Of a stretch of 64,000 bases of DNA, positions 1-8,522 are shown in pieces. Under the pieces are notes generated by a model. It saw only the letters and a program-made list of their open reading frames with translations, had not been told where the DNA came from and made no database searches. The stretch's first letter is position 1, and each line of letters begins with the position of its first letter. Position numbers and translations under genes: made by a program. The stretch is from Microbacterium timonense (GTDB taxonomy: Bacteria; Actinomycetota; Actinomycetes; Actinomycetales; Microbacteriaceae), in the NCBI RefSeq assembly GCF_900292075.1, contig NZ_OLMV01000001.1:1156158-1220157 (forward strand), in the 5' to 3' direction.

Positions 1-415
1 TGCCGGCGAGGACTCCCAGGGCGCGAAGGACGACGGTCCGTGACTTCTGCGTCGCGAGGTCGGACACCCAATCCTGGACTTCCGAGCGCCGGATGGACGA
101 GATCTCCCGGTCGCCCCAGACCGGCGCGACGTGGTTCTTCCACGCGCGCTCGAGCGTCATGTAGTACGAGGGCTTCGACATCGGCGGCTGCTTCGATCGC
201 AGCCAGCTGTCGGCGAACATCCGGACCGGAACCCGCGAGGTGGACGGGTCGATGTACTCGCCCTTCGACTTCGACATCGTGACCATGGAGAGGTAGAGCT
301 GCGCTTCACGCATCGTCGTGAAGCCGCGCTTCTCCGCCTCGGTGCGGTCCGGCTTGCGATAGCGCACGCGGTAGCGGCGGCCCTTCGCCGATTCGTATGG
401 CGTGATGCTGCCCAT
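1..415 (-). CDS. Tyrosine recombinase/integrase, N-terminal part (runs off the left edge)
   Basis: Translating the minus strand from ATG at 415 gives an open frame that leaves the window at base 1 (about 138 residues visible). It starts MGSITPYES, followed by a basic beta-rich arm-binding domain (KGRRYRVRYRKPD) and then a SAM-like core-binding domain (FADSWLR, YYMTLERAWKNHVAPVWG, LGVLAG). This is the typical N-terminal half of phage or ICE tyrosine integrases; the catalytic R-H-R-Y domain lies outside the window. A strong GGAGGT site sits a few bases before the ATG. With the excisionase near 19.7 kb it suggests that bases 1 to about 20.9 kb belong to an integrated element. The family is confident; the target site is inferred. 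Confidence 0.85.
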   Translation of the reverse strand, partial: MGSITPYESAKGRRYRVRYRKPDRTEAEKRGFTTMREAQLYLSMVTMSKSKGEYIDPSTSRVPVRMFADSWLRSKQPPMSKPSYYMTLERAWKNHVAPVWGDREISSIRRSEVQDWVSDLATQKSRTVVLRALGVLAG

Positions 416-1043
416 CTCGACCTCCGCTCGTGCCGGATTCAGGGTCAGTATCGGGCCAGTGTCGGACACCGCTCGCGCCTCGTCAACGCGGCTGACAGCA
501 CATGTGGTCAGATGTCGGAAGACGTCGCCAACTGGCGTTGGGATGGAAGGGCGCTCCCTCCGACGCCGAGAGTGTAGCGATCGTTCGCGCCTCCGTTCTC
601 GCCGCTCACTCCTTGGAGACTCCGCGCTGGCGCGCGTCGCTTAGCAGCGGTTCGACGACGAGCACTGCGCCGCGCCCGAGCGCTGGGGCGGCTGAATGTC
701 GGAGTTAGCGCGCGAGCGCGACTGGTCTTCGTTTCATTCGCCGGCAAACCTCGCGAAGAGCGTTTCGATCGACGCAGGCGAACTATTCGAATTGCCATAG
801 CGGCGCGATGATGCGAACGAGTTCGCGTGCGCTAGGAGCTCGTCGACGTCGTCATCTCGTGCACACTGCTCGCCGGTCAGTCTGCCCCACATCAGAGGGA
901 CAGATCGGGTTACCCGTCATCGATGCAGGTTTGGGTCGCCGGTTCCCGCTGCGCTCAATTGCCGGCTAGTCTTCGGCACCTCCGTAGCCAGCGCGAAGAC
1001 AATCGAGTATGATTCAAAATGAATCAACCGAGGGGAGGGTGCG
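416..1043. other. Intergenic region between integrase and toxin-antitoxin-like operon
   Basis: 628 bases without a convincing gene. The open frames here have poor codon character and no ribosome binding site. The left part must hold the integrase promoter. The right end holds an inverted repeat (separate entry) and the ribosome binding site for the 1044 gene. No tRNA, terminator or att core was seen. Confidence 0.6.
1010..1026. promoter_or_regulatory. Perfect inverted repeat, candidate operator
   Basis: TGATTCA-AAA-TGAATCA: two perfect 7-base arms around a 3-base spacer, ending 5 bases before the AGGGGAGG ribosome binding site of the 1044 gene. The position suits autorepression by the HTH-containing product of that gene. 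The operator role is inferred. Confidence 0.55.
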
Positions 1044-2003
1044 ATGTCCGTCATGACCGATGTTCAAGAACTCGCCTCCAGGGCACTGAGCCTGCTCGAT
1101 GCCGGAGACCTCGCGGGGGCGAGGTCGCTGCTCGCCGCCGCAGCGGAGCCGAGGCCCTACTACGACCACGAAGTAGGGGCCGCAGATCTCATCCAGAGCG
1201 AGCGACTGACGCGATCCGCGGCTACTTGCGCCATGGGGGCAGATCTGTCGGGAGTGTTCGTTTTCAGCCTCGACATTGCAGATGGCCTCCTGCCGTCGGG
1301 CGGGATGGTCCCTACGCATCGGGGCGTCGGCGACCAGTCTCGACTCCAGCCCTGGTCGTGGAGTGCGTTCCTCGATACGGGTCCGCTCGCTGAGCTGAAG
1401 ACGGTCTTCATCAAGCATCCCGAGCGACTCCTTCCCGCGCGCGATTGCCTGACACTCATGGCCGGTATGCCGCAACGGATCGAATCCGGTCCACCCAACG
1501 GGGCTGGACGGTTGTTCCGCTCGGTCGAAGACCCCGATTATGACGATGACCAGTCGCACACCACGCGCGATTGGTTGTCGCGGCTGCTGTCCGTCCAGAT
1601 GGCGCGCCGAAAGGCGGGCGAGCGTGCAACCCGTCGCCTAATGTATTGGGCGGCGAAGGCTGGTGTACCCCAGCGAGAGGTGGCCGACTGGATGGGTAAG
1701 CCGCAGACGTATGTCTTCCGGCAGCTAAAGGCGATCGACCAAGAACCCTCGCTTATGGCGCTCACACCGCGCGAGATCTACGATCACCACGTCGCCCAAG
1801 AGATTGATCGACCGAGTCTGTTGGCGCTCCTCGCGGCCTACCCGTACGAGCCCGGCTCGTTTCCCGAGGGTGAGCCCTACTGGGGTTATGTTCCTGGGAG
1901 CGTGGACGAGCTCACACAGCTAGCTGCCGAGGGGCTCCTCTCGCCCGAGGAGCTTCAGGTCATCCTCGTCGGCATCGAGGCGATGGCGGGTCAGCATGAG
2001 TAG
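1044..2003 (+). CDS. HTH-containing protein, probable antitoxin partner of zeta-like toxin
   Basis: 319 residues, not recognised as a named family. A helix-turn-helix-like segment lies at about 195-232 (YWAAKAGVPQREVADWMG then YVFRQLK), preceded by a basic stretch. The N-terminus (ALSLLDAGDLAGARSLL) looks like a short helical repeat. AGGGGAGG at 1031-1038 fixes the ATG at 1044. The 3' end overlaps the zeta-toxin gene by 8 bases, so the two are translated together, an arrangement typical of antitoxin-toxin pairs. Known epsilon and PezA antitoxins are much smaller, so if this is the antitoxin it is an unusual, large, DNA-binding one. The palindrome just upstream suggests autoregulation. The role is inferred from context only. 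Confidence 0.7.
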   Translation: MSVMTDVQELASRALSLLDAGDLAGARSLLAAAAEPRPYYDHEVGAADLIQSERLTRSAATCAMGADLSGVFVFSLDIADGLLPSGGMVPTHRGVGDQSRLQPWSWSAFLDTGPLAELKTVFIKHPERLLPARDCLTLMAGMPQRIESGPPNGAGRLFRSVEDPDYDDDQSHTTRDWLSRLLSVQMARRKAGERATRRLMYWAAKAGVPQREVADWMGKPQTYVFRQLKAIDQEPSLMALTPREIYDHHVAQEIDRPSLLALLAAYPYEPGSFPEGEPYWGYVPGSVDELTQLAAEGLLSPEELQVILVGIEAMAGQHE

Positions 2004-2838
2004 GGACCCGATTTCGCACGAGGTAGCGCGGGAACTGGATGCGCTCGCTGAGGGCGGGGCGCACGACGCGGGAGGACCGCATGCCACCCTTCAGCTGTAC
2101 TCGATGCCCGAGCGAGTTCGCCGCGCGACAGAGGTCATCGCCACATATCTGGAACGCGATCCCAACGTCGTACGAGAGGGTCAGGCAGCGATCGTAACCG
2201 CAGGGCCGCCCGGCGCTGGCAAGACGACGGCGCTCGAGAGCGCGGGCCTACTTGCCGGATCGTTTCGGAACATCGACGCGGATGTCGTCAAAGACATCCT
2301 GCTCGAACGCGCGCTTCGAGACGGGATCTTCGACGATCTCCTCTCGCGCCGGCTCGCGGACGGGCGACCCGTGCGGCCGAGGGAGCTCGCGGGGCTCGTG
2401 CACCACGAGTCCACTTCGATCACCCACAACCTCACGCAGCTCTGCGCTCGTCGAGGCGAGAACATTCTGGTGCAGGGCACGCTCGCCTGGGAACAACAGC
2501 CTCGGGCTCTCCTCACGATGCTCGAGGAGAGCGAGTACGCCGCGCTCACCATCGTCGATGTGGAGGTGAACTTGGAGGTGGCGCTCGAGCGTGCTCTGAA
2601 CCGCTGGTGGCTCGGGCGCATCGATGAGAGCGACGTCTTGGGCGGCCGATTTACGCCTTCGCACGTCATCGAGGGGCTTTACCTGCCTGACGGAAGCACC
2701 AAGTGTCACGCCAATGCAGAGTTCATGCTGGCAATGTCAGCACACATTCCCGCGACGCTTCGCGTCCTGTCGACAGACGGCGATGTTTCCACCGAGGTCG
2801 TCAAGGTGCGGGCAGGGCGGCTCGACTCCACCGAATGA
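1996..2838 (+). CDS. Zeta toxin family protein (P-loop kinase)
   Basis: 280 residues with a clear Walker A motif, GPPGAGKTT (about 69-77), followed by NIDADVVKD (about 93-101), the zeta/PezT arrangement in which the Asp after the second strand binds substrate. The later segment ENILVQGTLAW and the arginine-rich region ERALNRWW fit the lid and substrate parts of the fold. Zeta toxins phosphorylate the 3' hydroxyl of UDP-N-acetylglucosamine and related sugars and so block wall synthesis. The start overlaps the upstream HTH gene by 8 bases. In the island it could act in element maintenance or abortive infection. The family call is good; the exact substrate is not shown. Confidence 0.82.
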   Translation: MSRDPISHEVARELDALAEGGAHDAGGPHATLQLYSMPERVRRATEVIATYLERDPNVVREGQAAIVTAGPPGAGKTTALESAGLLAGSFRNIDADVVKDILLERALRDGIFDDLLSRRLADGRPVRPRELAGLVHHESTSITHNLTQLCARRGENILVQGTLAWEQQPRALLTMLEESEYAALTIVDVEVNLEVALERALNRWWLGRIDESDVLGGRFTPSHVIEGLYLPDGSTKCHANAEFMLAMSAHIPATLRVLSTDGDVSTEVVKVRAGRLDSTE

Positions 2839-2940
2839 ATGCAGAGGTCGAGCGGAAAGGCATCAACGCCCAAGGCGCCTATGGCGATGCACATCCATTT
2901 TCCTCAGCGGTGTGGCTACGGAGTGCCTTAGGGTTTGGAG

Positions 2941-3450
2941 ATGCCGAAGCACCTCCTAGCCGTCCTGCACAGCCCGGCCGAACGCAGCGGGCGGCAGACG
3001 CGAGCCAGAGTTGAGCTTGCGCGGCGACTCATCGGTTGTGAGTCAGCTTCCATCGTCAACATCTGGCCAACTGCGCTCAGCAGCGTCACCGACCTCAACC
3101 ACATCACCGAGAGCCTGCACTGGATGACGGCGCGAAACGAGATCTCCTCCGCACTTAATGCAGGTCCAGTGACAGACATTCTCCTCGCGTACGGCGTCCA
3201 AGCGCCGAGCGGAAAGCAGCGAGCACACTACAGGGCGCAAATCGACTGGCTCAACGAACGAATTGGCGATACGGGGGCGATCGTATGGCAAGTCGCTGGC
3301 CGGCCATATCACCCGTCTCGGTGGCAGCGTGCGACCAGCCGCGCAGCTGCTGATGCACCGTTTAAGGAGTCTCTTGCGGTTGCTCTCCAGGCGCTGAGCC
3401 CCGCTGATCTCGGTCTACGAGCGCAAGCGGCCCTTCCAGCCCGTTCCTGA
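2941..3450 (+). CDS. DUF1643-like protein
   Basis: 169 residues from ATG 2941. The order of conserved-looking segments (RLIGCESASIVNIWPTAL, then NEISSALN, then DILLAYGV, then PYHPSRWQR near 130-140) resembles DUF1643 proteins, which have N-x-W/F, a 'laWG' strand and a C-terminal HPSR-like tail; the match is by eye. Function is unknown; relatives occur in phages and defence regions. The start is chosen because TAGGGT lies exactly six bases before the ATG, the leaderless layout seen repeatedly here. A TTG at 2935 is also in frame. Its last 89 bases overlap, antisense, the end of the DndE-like gene on the other strand. Confidence 0.55.
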   Translation: MPKHLLAVLHSPAERSGRQTRARVELARRLIGCESASIVNIWPTALSSVTDLNHITESLHWMTARNEISSALNAGPVTDILLAYGVQAPSGKQRAHYRAQIDWLNERIGDTGAIVWQVAGRPYHPSRWQRATSRAAADAPFKESLAVALQALSPADLGLRAQAALPARS

Positions 3451-3763
3451 GGTCGTCCTCGATCAACCGAAGACCTTGATCGATCAGATGCTCCATGAGC
3501 CGAACAGGGGTGGATGTTGGAGGATAGACGACTCGGATAACTGCTTGAATCTCACCTGTTGGGTCGAACCCGCCCACAGCCCAGCGTGTCTCCACGTTCG
3601 GTGTCTGACCAGCGGCGATTCCACGGCTGATGGCGTATGCCAATGCGAATCGTCCCGCGTCCTGCCCCTCCGCGAACCACTGCAATTCCTGCGTCAGCTT
3701 TTCAACAGTCGCCTGTCCGGCGGTCGTAAGTCCGATCTGTTTGCGGTCTTCTTCACCGGCCAT
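3362..3763 (-). CDS. DndE-like small protein, last gene of the defence operon
   Basis: 133 residues from ATG 3763 (TTG 3769 also possible). Segments follow the DndE layout: an N-terminal helix (GLTTAGQATVEKLTQEL), an Arg-Phe-Ala helix (AGRFALAYAI), a central strand with Gly (TRWAVGGFDPTGEIQAVI), a YP turn, and a terminal helix (LMEHLIDQGLRLI) comparable to DndE's closing 'H-(I)-x-x-G-(I/L)-x-x-L'. DndE proteins are about 110-130 residues and bind DNA as part of phosphorothioation complexes. The similarity is a pattern judgement. The start lies inside the 3' end of the ATPase gene, so the two are translationally coupled. The C-terminal tail is Pro/Gln rich. Confidence 0.6.
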   Translation of the reverse strand: MAGEEDRKQIGLTTAGQATVEKLTQELQWFAEGQDAGRFALAYAISRGIAAGQTPNVETRWAVGGFDPTGEIQAVIRVVYPPTSTPVRLMEHLIDQGLRLIEDDLRNGLEGPLALVDRDQRGSAPGEQPQETP

Positions 3764-5723
3764 CAACAACGCTCACTCTCGTCGACCGACTCGATACACG
3801 CTGAAGCTCGTACTCCCGCTTCAAGGCGTGCCCCAGATACCTCCGCACGTCTGGGCGATCGATCTCGTCCTCTTGCACGAACAGGACAACCTGCTCCGCC
3901 ATAGACGGCAACGTCTGCACAACGTTGGCAGTGTGTTTCGGATCGAGTCGACCGAAAGGCGTGTCCATGACAATCGGTCCACGCAGAGGCGCGTTTGCTT
4001 GGAGTGCACCCATCAGGGCTAGTGCAACTACCTGCTCCTGCCCTGCCGAACGCCCCGTCTCGACCGCACCATCAGCGTGGATGATCGACAGCCCGTAGTG
4101 GTCGTTAATCGCGAGGCGGGCGTAATCGGTGGGTTCTGTAGTCATGGTCAGGAATAGCTCCGACGCACTTGCCTCTACTCGCTCTCGGAGAGCACTCTTG
4201 TACAGTTCAACGGCCATTCTGTACACATCTCGGGCTTCCCTGACGACTGCCAGCCGAGCCTGCAGGTCACCGAACGTGGTCGCGCCGACTGCACTGAGGG
4301 CTTTGGTCAGCCCATCGATTGCAGCAACCTGCTCGTCGATTTTCTTTACCGAGGCATCGATGGCCGATTGCAGGATCGCAATCTTTTGCATTGTGGGGCC
4401 GTACGCCGCAATGGTGCCCCGTAGGTCATCCTGCGACTGACCTTCGAGCGATTGTTCCGCGTCGGTAATCCGGGAACGGGCATCGATCTCGTCGATTCGA
4501 GCGTTGTCCAGCTGATTTGTGATGAATCGGACGTCCGATCGAATATCTACCACGCGGAATCGTTCGATGTCTTCCATGTGGCCGATTGCCTGCAGCGCTG
4601 CCGCATTTGCGTCGCCTGTAAGTGCAGTCGCTGGGAGAGACATGGCCACCCGATCACGCGCGTGACCAACAAGATCCTGATCGCAAATCTCACAGTGGTG
4701 CGCTTCAACAGCCCGCGACCGCAAGGATGTCGCGAGGTTACTCAGCGCCGAGGCAACGGCCTGGCTCGACCGTGCACGAGCTGTGGCCACGGTTTCCGCG
4801 AGCGCAGTTCGCCAAGCGTCCTTCATCGCCGCCTGCAGCTCGGTACGTTTTTCACGCTGCGTCAAGCGCGCATACTCCAGATCGGTTCGAGCCTGGTCGA
4901 GTCGATCGATTGCCTTCTGATACAAGTCCTGGCTACGCAACAACGCTTCGAGCGACTCGCGCTCGAGATTCAGACGGTCTAGCTCCTCTCGCTGACCCGC
5001 GAGCTCGGCTTCATGAGCCGTTCTCATCTCAATGGCTTGTGTGAGAGCCGTACCTAGCTGTTGGGTCTGCTGGTCCTTTGAGGCTTCGATACCCACCTCA
5101 CGATCTAGACGTTCAGTCAGCGCACTGAGATGCTCGCGAGCTGTCTTGAGTACAGGAACGCCCAAGATCTGCTCGATCGAAGAAGAGATCCGCCTGCCGA
5201 TCTCGCTCTCATTGTCAAGCAGCTCGGCGTATTGGTTCAGCAGTTCGCCATCGAACAAGAAGAATCGGGAAATCTCCGGCGGCATCATCCTGAGGAGCAG
5301 CTCTTCACGCTCATCAGGACCAGGGATATGGCCACCTCTCCTCAGTCGGACGTCGAGTTCAAAATCTGCATCGCTAGTCGGCGTGAGGACCTGGCGCCTG
5401 AGCGACGCGGAGCGAATCAGCTCCCACTCCTCACCGTCCAAACTGACGTCGAATCGAACCTCAAAGCCGTACTGTCCCTGCGCAGCCAATTCACGGTTGC
5501 ACGCTTCCAGGATCCACGGCTTGCGGATCTCCTGGCCGGAGCTGGAGCTGAGGCCGCCGAGCGGTGAGCCGAGAAGGCCGAACCTGATCGCCTTCATGAG
5601 GTGGGTCTTGCCACGGCCGTTGTCTCCGTAAAGAACTGTGACCCCACTGGGGCTGAACTCCAGCTCTGCCGTTTCGGCGTACGGACCGTAACCCCGGATC
5701 GCTACCTTGCGAAGTACGAGCAC
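3753..5723 (-). CDS. DndD-like SMC/Rad50-type ATPase
   Basis: 656 residues from GTG 5723, next to the previous stop, with GGGGA upstream. The N-terminal Walker A is GDNGRGKT (about 33-40). The DndD-typical segment SRFFLFDGELL follows near 150-160. A long coiled coil (about 190-550) has a CxxC at about 340 (HCEICDQDL), a zinc-hook-like site. Then come the ABC signature SAGQEQ (about 558) and Walker B/D-loop IVMDTPFGRLD (about 580-590). This matches DndD rather than canonical SMC or RecF. In Dnd systems DndD supplies ATPase activity to the DndC-E modification complex. Here no dndA, dndB or dndC lies nearby, so its partners are probably the helicase, methyltransferase and DndE-like gene. Confidence 0.85.
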   Translation of the reverse strand: MLVLRKVAIRGYGPYAETAELEFSPSGVTVLYGDNGRGKTHLMKAIRFGLLGSPLGGLSSSSGQEIRKPWILEACNRELAAQGQYGFEVRFDVSLDGEEWELIRSASLRRQVLTPTSDADFELDVRLRRGGHIPGPDEREELLLRMMPPEISRFFLFDGELLNQYAELLDNESEIGRRISSSIEQILGVPVLKTAREHLSALTERLDREVGIEASKDQQTQQLGTALTQAIEMRTAHEAELAGQREELDRLNLERESLEALLRSQDLYQKAIDRLDQARTDLEYARLTQREKRTELQAAMKDAWRTALAETVATARARSSQAVASALSNLATSLRSRAVEAHHCEICDQDLVGHARDRVAMSLPATALTGDANAAALQAIGHMEDIERFRVVDIRSDVRFITNQLDNARIDEIDARSRITDAEQSLEGQSQDDLRGTIAAYGPTMQKIAILQSAIDASVKKIDEQVAAIDGLTKALSAVGATTFGDLQARLAVVREARDVYRMAVELYKSALRERVEASASELFLTMTTEPTDYARLAINDHYGLSIIHADGAVETGRSAGQEQVVALALMGALQANAPLRGPIVMDTPFGRLDPKHTANVVQTLPSMAEQVVLFVQEDEIDRPDVRRYLGHALKREYELQRVSSRSTRVSVVDGR

Positions 5724-5918
5724 CTACGCATCCCCTTCGGCATGTCTGTCCGCTATCGACTGATCGACAATGGCAATGATTGCGCGATTCACTGCCTCCG
5801 GGTCGCGGTTTGTAACGACGGCGTCCAGAATCTGCTCCAGCACCCGAACATTCACGGACGCCTCAGTCATCTGGCGCGCACGACGAACCGCGGCAAGCAT
5901 CTCTGCGTGTTCAGTCAC
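5724..5918 (-). CDS. Small hypothetical protein in defence operon
   Basis: 64 residues from GTG 5918, reading MTEHAEMLAAVRRARQ. It is all-helical in appearance, with no recognisable domain. GGAGG lies 9 bases upstream, supporting this start; an ATG at 5963 would give 79 residues but overlaps the helicase gene more deeply. The GTG overlaps the helicase stop by 8 bases, and the stop codon abuts the GTG of the ATPase gene, so it is certainly part of the transcript. It might be an adaptor for the ATPase, but nothing in the sequence proves that. Confidence 0.65.
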   Translation of the reverse strand: MTEHAEMLAAVRRARQMTEASVNVRVLEQILDAVVTNRDPEAVNRAIIAIVDQSIADRHAEGDA

Positions 5919-8019
5919 CGTGTAGGTCCTCCGTTCCAGCGTCTGCCACCGTAGCCCAATCAAGTCCAGAGTCGATGGCGATTATGCGAAGTTGGGCGTC
6001 CGCAGAGGGATTCTCCGCCCCCGAAGCGAACTCGATGGCACGGGCTAGTTCTCCAGCGGTTACGGGATCGGGGTTGGCGGCGTCCACCCGGGCCGGGGGG
6101 ACGACAATTGCGTCATAGATTCGGGCGAGATGCTTGCCCTCAGCTCGGCGGAGCACTCGCCCTCGCCGCTGCACAAACTCTCGGGGGTTCCTCGAGGACG
6201 CGAGGATGAGCGCATGAGATACAGCCGGGATGTCGACGCCTTCGTCAAGGCATCGGATTGCGACAACAACGCCACCGTAACGTTCCAGCCATCCGAGAGT
6301 TTGAGCTCGGTCACCAGTCATCGCGGAGTGATATGGCATCGTCGTTATGCCGGCTTCGTGTAACGCCGCACTCACGCTATCCAGCTGCTCAACGTCGTCG
6401 CAATAGATCAACCAACGGTCGCCGTCGGAGTAGTTGCGGGTGAGAACGTCAACCGCGAGGTCGACCTTAGCCGACGCCTGTTTGACGATTTTTGCGCGTT
6501 CGAAGTAGAGCCGCTCGAGACGCTCGGCGCCCCCGGCATGGTCGTCCCTTGGACTGTTGCGGAGACGGACGATCTGCCTTGTTATGTCCCGCCAACTCTC
6601 CGCTTCGTTCTCGCTTAGCGACACTGGACTCGGGTAATAGAAGTACTGGGTCAACACTTGATCCTGGATCGCGTTCTGCAAGCTGTATCGGGGCTCGAGG
6701 ACTCGTCCGAAAAAGCCGAGAATCGCCGCGGTCCCTTCGGGATCACCAGCTCGTTCGGGAGTCGCCGACAAGCCAAGCCTCGCACCGAACCTCGACTCGT
6801 CGAGGAGAGCGCGGGCGGCACCGGCGCCAAGGTTGTGAACCTCGTCGGCCACGATAAAGCAGCTCCTGCGCGGGGAAATCCGCCCGAGAAAATCCTCGGA
6901 TCGCGCAGTCTGAAGTGTGGCGAGGACGATTCGGCGCCCCGGCAACTCCGAAGTCCATGTTCCAAGAATGTCGCGCCAGGCGTTGTTGCCTGCTCCTGCG
7001 CGCAGGATCTTGGCGTTGAGGCGCGCGCCCAGATCGGAGAGCTCTTTATCCCACTGGCTAAAGAGAAGTCGGTCCGGGACCACGACCAGGACTACCTCGC
7101 CGTGCGTGACGATGGCCTCCGAGATCGCGGTCAGCGCAGTGAATGTCTTGCCTGCGCCAGTGGCAAACGCCAGTACGCCGTGGCGCTGATTCGCGCGCCA
7201 AGATTCCAGTCCAGCAAGCTGATGCGGCCGCAGTCGTCGAGTCTCGCTCGGCGATGCGTCTGGTTCGGCGTCATGGTCGTAACTGCGCTGAGAGAGCTTA
7301 TCCAGCCGTGAGGTCCAGTCGGAGGGCGCGGCAGCGACCAATTCCGCTTTCGCGACGTCCGGAAAGTCGCGGACTTCCAAATCCGGATAAGCATTCCTCC
7401 ACAGCTCGTCGAAGTACCGAATTTCCTCGTCGACGCGTTCGGCTTCGCGTCCGCCGTTCCAACTACAGAAGACATCAACGGACTCGAGGTTCCCGTCCTC
7501 GGATAGCCCACCCCAGGTTTCGTTCATTGATCCCTTGAAAGCGACCGTATCCCCTCGCGAATCCCGCACAAGTCCCACCTTGTCGTGGAAGATTCGGTTG
7601 TGTGCGGTCGACTCGTGTCTACGGAGTATCGCAACCTTGAGCTCAACGATGTTCGTCGCCACCAGGGCCGCGAGTATCCGCGTCGGCTCGCTGAGGCGTT
7701 CGTCTGCGAGCATGCCGGAGATCTCGTGCCTCATTTGATCCGCCAGTATTGCATCGGCACGCGCTGCGTACCCGGCGTCCAGCGCCTCGACATCGTCATG
7801 CGCAAGCACCTGAGAGCACAGGATTCGCATCCTCCCACCGCGGTCGACGAACCCCTTTAGCGCCGGCCACGCGATCACGAGCACCGAGCTTCGAAAGTAG
7901 CCGACGGCGCGATCGTATGACGTGGCCGCCTCCATAACCGGGAGGTAGAAATCTCTTGCCAGGTTGTGCCTTCCCTTGCGGTAAGACGTTCGCAGGGCGA
8001 GATCTCGAAGCGCCGTCAC
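5911..8019 (-). CDS. PLD-nuclease/SF2 helicase fusion
   Basis: About 702 residues. The N-terminal 210 residues are a phospholipase-D-type domain: YDRAVGYFRSS near 35-45, then an H-x-K motif in FHDKVGLV with the following GSMNET (about 143-170). A superfamily 2 helicase follows: LRPHQ, Walker A ATGAGKT (about 287-293), DEVH (about 388), SATPER, and motif VI QRRGRVLRR (about 615). PLD plus helicase proteins serve as nucleases in Dnd-linked and other restriction systems. I choose GTG 8019 because it overlaps the previous stop as GTGA; an ATG at 8082 is in frame but would overlap 66 bases. Likely the restriction effector of this operon. Confidence 0.85.
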   Translation of the reverse strand: MTALRDLALRTSYRKGRHNLARDFYLPVMEAATSYDRAVGYFRSSVLVIAWPALKGFVDRGGRMRILCSQVLAHDDVEALDAGYAARADAILADQMRHEISGMLADERLSEPTRILAALVATNIVELKVAILRRHESTAHNRIFHDKVGLVRDSRGDTVAFKGSMNETWGGLSEDGNLESVDVFCSWNGGREAERVDEEIRYFDELWRNAYPDLEVRDFPDVAKAELVAAAPSDWTSRLDKLSQRSYDHDAEPDASPSETRRLRPHQLAGLESWRANQRHGVLAFATGAGKTFTALTAISEAIVTHGEVVLVVVPDRLLFSQWDKELSDLGARLNAKILRAGAGNNAWRDILGTWTSELPGRRIVLATLQTARSEDFLGRISPRRSCFIVADEVHNLGAGAARALLDESRFGARLGLSATPERAGDPEGTAAILGFFGRVLEPRYSLQNAIQDQVLTQYFYYPSPVSLSENEAESWRDITRQIVRLRNSPRDDHAGGAERLERLYFERAKIVKQASAKVDLAVDVLTRNYSDGDRWLIYCDDVEQLDSVSAALHEAGITTMPYHSAMTGDRAQTLGWLERYGGVVVAIRCLDEGVDIPAVSHALILASSRNPREFVQRRGRVLRRAEGKHLARIYDAIVVPPARVDAANPDPVTAGELARAIEFASGAENPSADAQLRIIAIDSGLDWATVADAGTEDLHGD

Positions 8020-8519
8020 GGGCGCGCACCCGTGTTCGCGTGCCGATCCACCAGAGTCTCGGCCAAATGTGATGGTCGGCAAGCGAGAACGATCTCGTTG
8101 ACCCCAGACTTAAGTCGTCGGAGCTGGCGCGCGGTGCCCGTGGCCGCGGCGGTGAATACCGTGTCCGGTCGGACTTGGATGTTCCCCCCATGTTTGAAGC
8201 GCTGATGGAGGGACGCGTCCCATAGAACGAAAACATCCAAGGTTGCGCTATATGCCATTAGAAGGACATACCGGCTGTCTGAAAAATCGAACGAGCCATA
8301 CTCCCCCACGACCTGCCCGGGCACGCGGAGCGTTGCCTTCATATCGCGCCGACCATCGGATCTTCCTTCGACGAGCGTGTATATGTACGCTCGAACTCGA
8401 GGCGGGAGCGGCAACGTCAGGTCGACGCTTAGCGGCTTCTCGTCAAGCGCACTGTGCGCCGTAGCGTGAGGCGATAGCGCCGAAATGAATGCCGTGTTAA
8501 GTGCGACCGTGGCTGTCAT
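8016..8519 (-). CDS. Unknown 167-aa protein, possible recognition subunit
   Basis: Not recognised. The protein is mixed alpha/beta with a central segment RYVLLMAYSATLDVFVLW, then DASLHQRF and GNIQVRPDTV (about 82-120). The 'F-V-L-W-D-A ... H ... N-x-Q-V' spacing reminds me of N-terminal recognition modules in some restriction enzymes, but this is only an impression. It starts 3 bases after the methyltransferase stop and ends with a GTGA overlap onto the helicase start, so it is co-translated with both. Its place between modification and restriction genes makes a target-recognition or modification-sensing role a fair hypothesis. No catalytic motif was found. Confidence 0.7.
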   Translation of the reverse strand: MTATVALNTAFISALSPHATAHSALDEKPLSVDLTLPLPPRVRAYIYTLVEGRSDGRRDMKATLRVPGQVVGEYGSFDFSDSRYVLLMAYSATLDVFVLWDASLHQRFKHGGNIQVRPDTVFTAAATGTARQLRRLKSGVNEIVLACRPSHLAETLVDRHANTGARP

Positions 8520-8522
8520 GAG

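Noticed and set aside
508..798. Minus-strand 96-codon frame next to the integrase
   Set aside because: Arg/Ser-rich composition, no ribosome binding site and no recognisable domain.
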